Shown here: one piece after another, positions 12,396-23,290 of the stretch
How the letters are laid out: the number at the start of each line of letters is the position of its first letter
Numbering within the stretch: position 1 is the first letter of the stretch
Origin: Grammothele lineata
Taxonomy: Eukaryota; Basidiomycota; Agaricomycetes; Polyporales; Polyporaceae
Direction of reading: 5' to 3'
Length of the DNA: 64,000 nt
Assembly (NCBI GenBank): GCA_002150815.3
Contig: NDFF03000026.1
Span: 310,001-374,000 of the forward strand
The notes under the pieces: model-generated
What the model saw: the letters and a program-made list of their open reading frames with translations, nothing else
The model's database searches: none
What the model was told of the DNA's origin: nothing
Program-made: the position numbers and the translations under genes

Positions 12396-14878
12396 TTAGT
12401 TCAGAGGCTCGCGCGGATGTCTCCGCATCGCCTTGAGGTAATCCTCCGTATCTTCGAGCTGCCACTCGAGCGGCTTCGTGAGCGGTTCGAACGTCTCTCC
12501 ATGAGCCTCGATCTCTTTCAGGCGCCGCGCGGTCGCGGGCTTAGACCGGTTCACGCTAAATACTTTGATACGATGGCAGGACGAAGTGACGTGCAAATCC
12601 CAGCTATGTCGCACGTCAATTCCCACGGACCAGCACAAGGAGAAGGGTATGATGAGATTGGGACGTACTTCCAGGCAGAACGGACGAAGGTAGGTTCTGT
12701 ATTATTGGACGAGTCCCAGGTGCGGACACAGAATTCGAGCCAGCCCTCGGCGTCGACGGGCAGTTGGATCGTCCAGAGACGCCAGGCGTGGTAGTGCTAG
12801 TAGATTAATAGATTAATAGAGTAGATGACGTAAGGGTACTATGGAAAATTTGATTGAGGCCGATGACATGAACACACCTTCTCAGTCATGTCGTCTTGGT
12901 CAACAGCGTACCATACATGACCACTGTTTGAAGGGATTATGAGAAGGGGAAGCGTTGTGGATACGAGACAACTCGGGTCTTACCCATCCGGAGAGACCTC
13001 GACACGCTCGACCCAGTTGCCGCCACCGCTATAAGACCATCCCCTGAGCTGCACTTTGCCGTCGTGAATAATTGTCTGCTTGTCCAGTGGAAATATGATC
13101 GCGCTCCTACGAAAGTGGCATCTCTTAGACACTGTATGCCCAACAAGCTACGTGGCAAGCACGTGGTCCACATACGAGACGGGCATATTCTGGATCGAAA
13201 ACCCATTCGACATCAAGGAGTTGTGCTTTCCAATCTGAACATGACGTGGAATGTATATCAGCAAGTGTTCTACCCTTCATACATAGATGCTCGTCGGAAT
13301 CTACTCACTTGCTGGCTGTAGTACAGATACTCCGCACTCTGTACCGGACCTAAGCTCGGCTCCGTGAGAGCGTTGATCTTGTACACCCATTTGGCACTGC
13401 GTGCGCCGATGTAGCCAGTTACGACAACGCGCAGCGGGAAACCATGGATCTTCGGCAGGGGCTTGCCGTTCATCTCCCACGCGAGGAGCACTTCTTCGTT
13501 CTGCCGCACCTTGCGCCACGGCACGGATACGGCATAATTATACACGTTGTTCTTTCTGCATACGGTGATGCCCAGTCAGTCGCGGGAACTCCTGAGGCAC
13601 GGTAGAGATATACTTGAAGTAAGTGTCTGCACCGATGAACTCAAGGTGTTTGGCCTCGGGGAGGATTCCGCCACAGGCAATCTTGAGGACTTTCTTCAAG
13701 GGTACGCCACGATATACAGCAGTCCCGCTAGAATCAGGCTGTGAGACTAAACAATGTCGTTTCGAGAGTGGGAAACGTACATCGCGCCCTCGCCCCATGG
13801 CTAGATGATATGTAAGTTTACACTTCAGCGAGCGGCATTGCTAGCGCACAAAAGTCAAGACATACCGCGTTGATCAGTTCATCGCCGTCACCCGGGTACT
13901 CCCGAATCTGCTCAATGCGTCGCGTTCCACTGCACTGCAGCGTCACAGTTACTTCTTTCTGCCTTGTGACGACAACACGGCCGGAGCATATCAAAGTTCA
14001 CTGTGAACCATACATGGCACAGCATGTGACGTTTACTTACGGAAATCGTGCCTCGTCCTTGAGATCCTTCATCGTGAGTTTGGCGGGTCTGTTCACCAGT
14101 CCCCCAATCTCGAGCTCGAACGCGTCCTCATCGATATCGGGAACGCCTCCATGATTGCGCACACTGCAGCACCACGTCCTTGCAGTCAGCGCTGTACTCC
14201 GAGGCTGACACAGCCTGCTCACAAGTGCCACTTGTTGTCGGTGATCTTGCCACGGACGAGCTCCGGTCGAGGCGTCTCGCCGTTGTACGGGAAGTCGAGG
14301 AGGTGGATCATACCCGGCTTCTCGCGGAGGACCGTCGCCCAACTGAAGTCGACAATGCTCTTCAGTCCGAGCGCAGCGTGGTACTCTTTCCAGCGGTGCC
14401 CGACGAGTATCGGGTTTGTATCGGGGAGCGGAACGAACTGGAACTCTATACATCGCGCGTGTCGGTACAGAATTGAGCGTGAGTAATGGGAACGAGTATG
14501 AGACCAAACTCGCCTGGACAGGGCGTGAATTTCTTCGTCTTCAAGATCTGCGATGCGATCCGCTTGCGTTCAGGGGCGTCCTCCCATTCAACGTATCTGT
14601 CCAGAACGACAATATGTACAATACGACATTAGTGCTCGAGTGCAATATCAAGCGGCAATAAGGACTCACCCGCGCCACCCCATCTTCTCCTCTGGGAACA
14701 GCTGGTTCAACGGCTTGCCATCAAAGGTCTCCTCAGCAGCCTGCAGCGGCTCCTCAACGGATGGTAGCGCCTCAACGACCACGTCGGAGGCGGGGGCGGC
14801 AGCAGCGGCTAGTTCAGCAACGCTAGGCATGGCAGCAGCAGGAGACAGCGATCTTCTCTGAGATTGGAGACAGCCCAT
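12396..14878 (-). CDS. Sulfite oxidase, molybdopterin type without heme domain
   Basis: Thirteen exons: 14878-14670, 14596-14514, 14445-14223, 14163-14041, 13962-13866, 13800-13781, 13727-13614, 13555-13309, 13234-13176, 13106-12984, 12923-12878, 12796-12669 and 12603-12396. They give 559 aa with every phase closing. The Moco domain shows FVRNHGGVPDID, then LQCSGTRR whose Cys (about 223) is the expected molybdenum ligand, then PWGEGAIGTAVYRGVPLKKV and IHGFPLRVVVTGYIGARSAK. The dimerisation domain has IIHDGKVQLRGWSYSGGGNW and CVRTWDSSNN. There is no cytochrome b5 domain, so it resembles plant-type enzymes that oxidise sulfite to sulfate. Exon 6 is only 20 nt. Intron 2 seems to use a GC donor. 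An internal ATG at 14830 is an alternative start. Confidence 0.94.
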
Positions 14879-15524
14879 GTTATTTCGATGTCGTCCCGAT
14901 ATATACCGCAGCGAATGTCGACCTCGAGGGGGTGCCGGCCGGCTGCGGGTTCGAAGGTCGCCCCGAGTCGCACGCAGCGCACATCGGGGCTTCCTCCCTT
15001 ATGATCCTCGTTCCGCGCTCTAGACACAAGTATGGGCATGGGGAGACAAGGGGGCTTCGTAGGCCTCCCCTGAAGTGGTGTGCGGTCATACTTTCGCAAT
15101 ACGCCCGCAGGTCTCCGCGAAAGCGCAAGAGAAGCATGCGCTACGTAACGTCAGACACCGGGTGAGAACACTCGCCGGCTGCGGCGGCCAATCGAGGGGC
15201 GGGACGACCCGCTGGGCCGTCCAGGTGGAAAGGAGTGGGAGGAGAACGGTGCGCACCTGAGCATCACGACTCAATCGCGCGACCGAGGCGTGGGCGAACT
15301 TGATAGCACCCACACGTATTTCAGGCGATCCGCAAACCAGGATGGTTGGGGCATGCAGCTTGGTATGGAAATTACTCCTACCTAGGCCAGGGGTCGGGCC
15401 GAGTTTGGCGGGATGTACTCGTTCATTTGGAGAGAGCAAAGCAATACACGATGTTCCGAAAGCATGACATAGAAATACAGCAGTAGACGTCCGAGGGGAG
15501 GTAGTGAGCAACGCACATACGAAA
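14879..15524. other. Sulfite oxidase upstream region
   Basis: About 650 bp holding the sulfite oxidase promoter and the TAF6 3' flank. No conserved frame recognised. Confidence 0.4.
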
Positions 15525-17175
15525 TTACAACAAAACCGACGCGTCGTCTGCGAGGATGCCTCGAGCCCACGCAGAATCACCCTGTATGCGCTCAGCGAAG
15601 AATGGGCCGAGAGCCGCCTCCAACTTCTCGATGAGGGCGCTGTCCGCGCCGGAATTTGGATCAAGTGGGATAGGGTAGTCCGACGGCGGGTATAGCATCA
15701 TGAACCCAGACTTGAATAGGGGTAGTATGAACAAAGCAAATTGGGTTTCGGATGCAGGCGCACGCACCATGACGAGTTCGACAAGCTGGCTCTGCTCTCC
15801 CGGCATACACTTTTCACCAACAACCTTCGCGCCCTCCCGACTAACAAGTCCCAGCCGCACGGCCTCCTTTCCGATGGCCATGAGTCCACGGATGGCGCCC
15901 TCATGTGTCGCGCGCGATTTTTTGTCGTCTATGAGGCCGACGATGAGCGTCTTGACCACCTTGATGGGCAGACTGGGGTATGTCATGGAGTAACGGGTGA
16001 GGAGGCGGGAGAGGATCTGTGCTGCGGTTGTGCGTAGATGTTTCGCGTGAGATGGGGGAAGTGTGGAGTACATAAGAACGGAAAACACGGATGGCAGGAG
16101 CTGATGTAGCTGTATATATGTGCCGTCATCAGAGCCAGCCGGTTGCGGTGTGCAAATGGGCGAGGACGTACGAATGGTTCTACACCCAACGTCTGGTTTT
16201 CTAGTAGAGCATCAATGACATCCAAGAACACTTCCAGCAACCGGCCGTCGGTCTCCGTTTGCGAACCACTCCTCAACGTGTTGACGATGCCCTCGCCAAC
16301 CCAGTGAACCAGGTAAGGCAGAAGTGGGGATAGACCGGCGTCTTGGCGAAAAGTTGCGAGAGCCGCTGTGCGCTTCGTCTGGTCTGATGGAGGAAGGAGC
16401 GAAGAAGTGAGCCGTGTATAATACAGGTGTAGCTCGCGGGACAACGACTGCTTGATGAGGATCGGTTGCTGTTGGGTCTGCTTGCCATTCTGAAGAGGCG
16501 ACGGCCGGTCCGAGGGGGGTGTAGGCGGGAATATAGAGCCAGAGGCCGTCGTACCGGCCGGCTTTCCTTCAGCGTCGCCTTCTCGGGGCGCGGCGGGAGG
16601 ATTTTCCGGGATGAGTGGTTGAACGCCCTCGACGGCGAGCCAGTGCGCGGTCCAGGTGACGCCCTTGGGTAGGGTGAGTTTCTCTTCGCGAAGAACGCGG
16701 TCGAACTCAATCTCCTCATCCTCTACGAAATAGACTGAACCGGCGTTCTGCATTTGCGGGAAGGGGAGTGCGCGGCGGAATGTTGGTGGGTTGTGAGGGA
16801 AATGGCCGTACAGAGGCTCAATGTTAAGTACGCGCAGAGCTTGGTCGATGTCAGAGGTGGTGAGAGTGGTCCGCTTTGCGTGTCGCATAAACCGCGCTGC
16901 TTCCTGCATGAAGTTTGGCAAGGCGCGACGACATGTAGGGGGGCAGTATACGTACTTCGACCACCTGCTGTATTCGATACTCAACATCGCTTGATAGAGC
17001 AGATGCGACAGCATCCGGGAGATTGGGAATGTTAAGAGATTCTGCTACATCCTGAACGCGTGATGAAGCGAGGCTCTGGATGCGACGTAGAGTGCCTTAC
17101 TCGAACGGAGTCGACCTTGTAGATCCCTGGCACTTTCGCGGGCGGAGGACGCGCTTTCGGTGCCGGCTTGCTCAT
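15525..17175 (-). CDS. TAF6: TFIID subunit TAF6
   Basis: Four exons (17175-17101, 17051-16956, 16903-16172, 16109-15525) give 495 aa. The N-terminus is a histone fold split over three exons: VDSVRDVAESLNIPNLPDA, VEYRIQQVVEEAARFMRHAK and LTTSDIDQALRVLNIEPLYG. This is the TAF6 half of the TAF6-TAF9 histone-like pair in TFIID and SAGA. After a linker with ENPPAAPREG and a Pro/Gln-rich insert comes the helical HEAT-like TAF6 C-terminal domain: LLPYLVHWVGEGIVNTL, LPSVFSVLMYSTLPP and YSMTYPSLPIKVVKTLI. The first intron sits just inside the histone fold. The start is fixed by a short basic leader (MSKPAPKARPPP) and the divergent promoter shared with the next gene. Confidence 0.95.
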
Positions 17176-17661
17176 TGCGCGCAGGATGGGTATACGCACT
17201 AGCCCTGGGTGTATCTATGCTTAATGTTCTGCAGCAGAAAGAGGCGGAAAACTAGTGAGAGATTGAGCGTGGACGGGGTGGTGTAACTGCGCAAGTCGCG
17301 CTTCAAGTCGCCAACTTCGTCTGCGGGACAGAGCGCGCGTTGTTGTGCCACGTGCTCGAAGAAGTGGGCGCCTATAAGCTGCAAGTCGGATGACCTCATC
17401 GTCCGGCTCGCGATGGCGAATGGTCCGGTCACTCAACTCGACTTACGAGGAATGTCATCTCATCTCCCCCAAACCCTCTCTCCCTCTACCACACGCGGAC
17501 CTGCTCGTCGACGAGCCACGCGGGGGGTTCCCTTTCAATCGGCTGAGGGGCAACCCATTCAATATTGCACGCATTGAAGAGTGATTTGGGCAAATCTTGG
17601 TGAGCCTACCAGCCCTTACCACCGATGTACACCATACTGATTTCAGACCACAGCATTCTAC
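17176..17661. promoter_or_regulatory. Divergent promoter of TAF6 and F-box-like gene
   Basis: About 490 bp between two divergent start codons, so it must hold both promoters. No convincing TATA box or repeated operator seen. Confidence 0.4.
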
Positions 17662-19153
17662 ATGGCAGTCATTGGACATCTTCCTATCGAACTTATTGAG
17701 CAACTCATCCTTCAGCTGGATCCTATCGATGCTGTCCATTTCACACAAACGTGCGCTACATACTACGCCCACCTCAGCTCATCAGAACTCTTGTGGAGGG
17801 AGTTATACCTTCGACAACCCTTCGATGATCTCCGCGAGTGTCGTGACTCCCTTGGTCGTCCCATCTCTCCAATTGACTGGAAGGGCCGCCTTCAGCGCAT
17901 CATTCGTGCTCGCACCTTGCTCACCAATCCCTCCCTCTGCAAGCCGGAAGAACGCTGCGCCCTCCTCGAAACGCTTATCGAGCTCATATCCACCTGTCCG
18001 CCCGTCACAGACCCCGCATTACCAGAACCTTCGCTTAATCACGTCTGGGTGACGGCCATGGTTGGTGGAAGCCCGCTTCTCGACGTCGATCTCTCCCTCT
18101 CTAGGTGGGCGACGTCCGGTCTATCCCCGGACCACAAACCCCTAGACGAGCGTGAGGTGCAGCTTCGCGCACGCCTCCATACATATTACGGCCTTACTTC
18201 AAGCGACTTCGCAAAGGAGGCGCTGACGCGCTCGCGCGCATTCATATACGCCATGCGCAACTACAAGCCGGATAACGACTTTGGGCCGTTCCTCATGGAT
18301 GGCTCTGGGCGGGTCAACTGGGTCCACATTTACGCCCTGCATCTCGACGTATCCATGCAAATTGTCCCAGAGGCGCAGGTGGATGGGGAATTGCCTGAGT
18401 TCATCCTGTATAAGATGAGTCTACCATGGACGCAGAGCGTGATCCCACGAGGATTGGACTTGCGGACGGAGCCCGACTGGGCGGGCGTGGCGGGCAAATG
18501 GAAGGGCTCGTTTTGCTTTTGCGACCACCGGGAATTGCTCAGTGAGTATTTCTACGACATTCGTAGCAAAGCTGTACCTCATTGGAAGTCTACTAGTATA
18601 CAACGACTTCAATGTCTCGGATACCACCGAACTCAACCCTGCACTATTCGACGACCCCGAATTTATGGAGATATTCCGCTCGTTCTTTGTAGAGCTACAC
18701 GTCATGAGCTCTGAAGACGATCCCGAACACCCTGGATACCCTCGCATTCATTTCGGTGGGACTATGAACGTGCAGGCAACGATGTTCGGATACGTTAGGC
18801 TTACTCCCGATAATCAGATCCGGTGGCATTTCGTGAGTAAAATCCAGGTGTATTCCCCCGGTTTAGTATCTCATACCGGTTCCAGACCTCTGGAGACCAA
18901 GGGAACGCCATCTGGAGGTTAGTAGTCTTAAGCAGTTTCGTCGGATTTACAAATGGCTTATACAATCTTCAGCTCTGAGGGCGTTCAAGTCGGGAATGTA
19001 AGGTCAAAGTTTGGGGTTCTGGGATCTTGGACGACTGTGTTGCACGACAGACAAGATCCAGTTGGTATGTACAGCTCTCTTATCAGGATTCAAGCCAAGT
19101 ACTCATCTTTGTGACCAGGCCCATTCGCGTTGTGGAAGATAGAGGACGAATGA
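17662..19153 (+). CDS. F-box-like protein
   Basis: Five exons (17662-18541, 18597-18832, 18886-18917, 18973-19064, 19119-19153) give 424 aa. The N-terminus IGHLPIELIEQLILQLDPID followed by HFTQTCATYYAHLSSSELLW has the spacing of an F-box. Such proteins usually recruit targets to SCF ubiquitin ligases through Skp1. The remainder resembles substrate-side regions of agaricomycete F-box proteins: CDHRELL, a predicted beta-rich FFVELHV block and an IRWHF-TSGDQGNAIWSSEG sequence across three small exons. Target and partners cannot be inferred. The small exons are supported by closing phases and by a short WKIED ending. Confidence 0.72.
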
Positions 19154-19549
19154 TAGGTGGCTAGCTTGATTGTTTCGATATCAGGTAATCGTCACGTATG
19201 AAGGGTAGAGTCTCACTAGGACACACGGGAGGGCTAACTCTCACAGCACATACTTAACATTTCTGACATTTACCCACATGTCTATAGTACGCAGCACGTA
19301 GTCCATCGTCACTGTCTGAGTCACTGTTAGTTCGCCTTTGGTGTTTGGCGTTTGTGACTAGATTGAACACTGCCCTGAATCTGCGGATGCTCCTGAGTCC
19401 AGGCGAGTCGATGCCCGTGGCGGCGGGTCGAGTGCTCCGGAGCCGAACTCGGGGCCAACATCCTACGATCGTTTAATTGTTGTTGTTGTGCTGTTGTGAA
19501 GAGAGGCTGACCGTCGCTGTCAAACCTGCTCGCCGCCAACCCTCCCGAA
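19154..19549. other. Intergenic
   Basis: About 400 bp downstream of the F-box-like gene. No coding signal recognised. Confidence 0.35.
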
Positions 19550-19555
19550 TATAAG
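19550..19555 (+). promoter_or_regulatory. TATA-like box
   Basis: TATAAG within a GC-rich context, about 75 bp before an ATG at 19624 that is directly followed by a GTGAGT donor. The CT-rich stretch between them resembles the leader of highly expressed fungal genes. Confidence 0.4.
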
Positions 19556-19623
19556 AAGCCCGCCGCCCTTCCGGCTTCTTCTCATTCCGGACCACCACCA
19601 ACACTCCACACCCTCCGACCGCG

Positions 19624-20201
19624 ATGGTGAGTCCTTCCCCTCCACTCATCCCCTCGTCCTATATCTACGCAACGGACGATGCTGAGCAGGACGACCACGG
19701 CGAATACGACCCGCTTGAAGGTCCCGTCAAGAGAGTGGCATATCCCTCCCAAGGATCTGGGGTATGTCGTCAGGGACCGGTGTCAAGAAAGGTCGTCCGG
19801 CAGCGCCGAAGAGTAGAGCCCCAACCGGGCGACGATCCGCAAGCGCGCACCCGAGGCGGGGCGAGCCTATGGAGGCCCGCAGTGACGGGGCATATGCCCG
19901 ACCTGCGGTGTCTGACGGCTCGTCCTGGTGCAGACCTCTACGTGGTCCTCTGGACGAGTACCGCTGTCGGTGCGGCGGCCTGGCGGCTGCCCCCGGAGCG
20001 GGAAACCAACGTGCACCTGAATTACTTACCTTCTTTCTCTCTTCTCTTTCCATCCTCATATCGTCCACCGCACTCCTCATGACATTCCGCTCCCTCTCAC
20101 TGCACATTTATCCCCAATCCCAGTGTCTGTCTTTCCCTGGGGACGGCGAGCGTGTAGAAATCAGTATGGGCTCAAACATCCAGCTCAGGGAAGTTCGTTA
20201 G
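19624..20201 (+). CDS. Possible small multi-exon gene, unresolved
   Basis: A TATA-like box, a CT-rich leader and an ATG immediately followed by GTGAGT suggest a first coding exon that ends right after the start codon. Downstream frames include DDHGEYDPLEGPVKRVAYP after a plausible acceptor (GAGCAG, 19684-19689). Basic, Ala/Arg-rich and Cys-containing stretches (EYRCRCGG) follow in another frame. A possible last exon after CAATCCCAG ends at 20201. I could not fix the internal introns and recognise no family. It may be noncoding. Confidence 0.25.
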
Positions 20202-20540
20202 CACTCAGCGCGTACGGGTAAGCTTCGACGTCGACTCCGTTCGAATGAATTGCCTTGTTATACCGATACAAGATATTTGAGGCTGACAATCAGAGTGCTG
20301 ACTAGAAATTAATGCTATACGCCGTAGTAGGAGATGAGGCTCGCTGGTTGAATTTTTCGAGTACATCGTGATTAGGCGCTGATCATGATTGTGTACGCCC
20401 ACCCTCACACTACATGTGAACTCCCATTGCTCTGGTAGCAGGCTTCCGGATCGTCTCAGGCGACAGTGTAGTACAGAAAACTACTTCAGCGGCGGTGACG
20501 TGCGAGCATTTGGCGACAGCAGGATATCGCCGTGCCTATT
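20202..20540. other. Convergent 3' region before the P450
   Basis: About 340 bp, AT-richer than its surroundings. Only the expected 3' flank of the P450 gene. Confidence 0.35.
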
Positions 20541-22597
20541 TCAACTATATTCGCCTACACTCATATCGATGAGTGCTTCGACTTTGGCGAACCGAGGCTT
20601 GATCGTGCAGCGAGCGTCTTCAGGGCCTCTGCAAGGAAGACGTCAGAATAGATTTCGCAGCCTGCCTCATATCGCTCAGCACTCACGAGACGAATTTGTC
20701 TTCCATGCGCGGCTCGATTTTGATAGCTTCGCCTTTCTCATCCACTGGTGGTGTAATATCAAAGACGTGAAGCACGAGCGCCATAGTGATGAACAATGAC
20801 GCATCGCCAAAATGTCTTCCTGGACAGAATCTGAGAGAATACGTCCTGCATGAGAGGATATTACGCAAGGACTTGAGCAGGAAGTACCTTCTACCGAAGC
20901 CGAAGACGAAATCGTAAGGATCGCGTACGTCTGGATCGAGTTTCCCATCGCGGATGAACCGCTCGGGAAGGAAAAGCTCCGGGTCCTTGTATGCCAGCGG
21001 ATCGTGCATGCAGTGCCTGGTGGAAATACAGTGTCAACGAGTGCACCCGGACATAAACGAGAAGCGAGTCGACCAGATGTTTGCCATCACTGTGGTTCCC
21101 TTGGGTATGAAATACCCGCGCAACTCATTGTCCTCGACCATGCAGTGCGACAGTCCCAAAGGAACTGGCGTCATCCACCTTAACACCTCCTTCAAGATCG
21201 CGTTGACGTACAACAGTTTGTCGCGGTCCTCGTACGTGGGTAGACGATCGGGGCCGACGACTTCGTCGAGCTCCGCCTGAGCCTTCTTCTGGATGTCAGG
21301 ATTCAGCGACATCCCGAGGAAGAAAGTTCTTAACACGGTGAACGACTACGAACGGTGGCCGTAATGCGGTCATCAGTCAGCTGCGCTTAGAAACAGCGCT
21401 CATTATACTTACCGTATCCGACCCTGCCTCAAATGCCGGGCCAATGACGTATATCGTAAACCTCTCAGCTGATTCCAAGGTCCATCCGTCTTCCCGCAGC
21501 TTCGTGATGATGTCTCCCACGATGCACTGGGTGTCTGCGTCCTTCGCCTTCACCAACATTGCTGTCAGCGCAACCCCGCTTATGATAATGAGACGAATAT
21601 TTTACGGCTGTACTCACCAGGATCTCCTTGTATTTCTCGAACGGTGCGTGGAATAGCCGTTCATGATCGGCACGCCATTTCGCGAATTTCTTCTTGAAGG
21701 GAACAAACGACGGGGCGTATCGTAGGAAATGAAGGAAGTCGACCAAAAAGCCTCCTCGTACGAGTAAGCTTTGGCGCGTTCCCTCCATCCCTTCATCCAC
21801 GACAGCGAGCGTTTTATCGCCTTCGTAAGCCGGATTCACCCCGTAATTGATACGAAGCAATGTCGAAGACACAGTGCTGACGAGAAAGAAGGTGATGACG
21901 CAGTGTATCTCCACGATGGACATACTCACTATCGGATGTGATCTTCGAAACATTCCGGGCTCTCACGCAGTTTCTTTAAGAACACGCGTATAACCTCATG
22001 CTGGGTGACTCGGTACTTCTCGAGCGCTCCGGGGTTAAAATGCTGCCAAAACACCCGTCGTCGGTTCCTCCACGACTGTCCATAGGGCATAAAGCCGAAG
22101 TTCTCTTCTTGGCCTAGACTAAGTTTGGAGTCATGTACGTGAGCGTGTGCACATGATGATGGACGGCTGAAGGAAGTTACACACAGTGCGATACTCGGGG
22201 TTTGCGGTCGGCCGGAGGAAGTAGCAGAGCGTCGGTCGAGCGACTCGAAAATGATGTCGGGGCTGTTTATGATGACCATGTCTTGCCCCAGCACGCGCAA
22301 GCGAAGGATATCGCCTGCACGGATAGTCAGAGTCGACCCGTTAAGAAGTTTCAAATAAGTATACGCACCGTATTTTACGCATAGATCCCTGAAGCCTATC
22401 CATGGCCTTAATGTGGGCATGTCGAACATGTTACCAATGACTGGGAGTGGAGTGGGCCCTGGCGGTAGAGGGAGACCTCTTGAACGTGCCCTCCATGAGA
22501 CTACCGAGCGTATGTAGAGGGCGACAAGGATCGCGCAGGCCAAACCAGAAAGGGCTTGGAGAGAGAGGAAACTCGCGACGAGTCGGTCTGAGTACAT
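20541..22597 (-). CDS. Cytochrome P450 monooxygenase
   Basis: Nine exons (22597-22369, 22314-22185, 22118-21930, 21876-21614, 21561-21413, 21345-21074, 21016-20888, 20830-20687, 20628-20541) give 530 aa. The N-terminus has a membrane anchor (about residues 8-28) and the hinge LPLPPGPTPLPVIGN. The helix-C motif is WRNRRR. The helix-I motif is AGSDT, in an unusual EAGSDTSFT context. The ExxR pair is KEVLR (Glu373-Arg376), and PERF is intact. The heme loop FGFGRRFCPGRHFG contains the thiolate Cys at about 456. All catalytic signatures are present, so it should be an active ER-bound monooxygenase needing a CPR partner. The substrate is unknown. It resembles the large agaricomycete P450 families often annotated as O-methylsterigmatocystin-oxidoreductase-like, a label that says little about function. 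It is divergent from a HET-domain gene. Confidence 0.95.
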
Positions 22598-23290
22598 GGT
22601 TGGCACTGATAGAGCCTGAGATATCGGTCGGGAAAGTCTTTTAAACCGATGCTGTATTTGAATGCCATTTCCGTTCTGTCGCTACACGGACGATTGGACT
22701 AACGGACGTGAGAACTCATGGGTGAGCGGAGAAACTATAGAGACGATCTAGTCATGAGGTGGCGAACAGGGTTTGCTGCGATCTATGGAGAAGTGAGGGG
22801 CGACCTAGGCAAAACTGAAGTAGTTAGAGGGGCTTACAAGATCGTTTCCGGCAGTACTTCTTATTTGTCAGTGCCTTATTACAAAGGCATTCGCTCGAGA
22901 ATTTCGCTACAGAGAAATGTGAATCTCTTCCCCGGTTTGCTGATGCACGGTCCGATTTTACGTCGTGTCAACCCACTGTGCCAGCATGTCCCCCGAAGGC
23001 AACATATCACACTAGCTAATCCCGAAGGTTGGAGGGGGCTGACTGTTGATCGGGAACTTGATAGTCACTTTGTACCCTATACATAGGGACTAGTTGATAA
23101 CGAGGAGAAGAAGGCGCGAGCGAGCGGGCATGAGGATGGTATGAGCCTGGCGAATGCGCGACTCGGAGCGCGGGGCGTACGGTACAAGTTCAGCTGCGAA
23201 TCACGTGCTACACGTGAGCTCGGATCGGGAGGCATCGGGTTCCAACAAACGAGTCTATTCCGACATCATTCTGACATCCATGTGCCCAGC
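22598..23290. promoter_or_regulatory. Divergent region between P450 and HET gene
   Basis: About 690 bp between two divergent starts. Frames reading into the HET exon from 23141 exist but lack family similarity before the MWLLNTK start, so I place the HET start at 23291. Confidence 0.4.
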
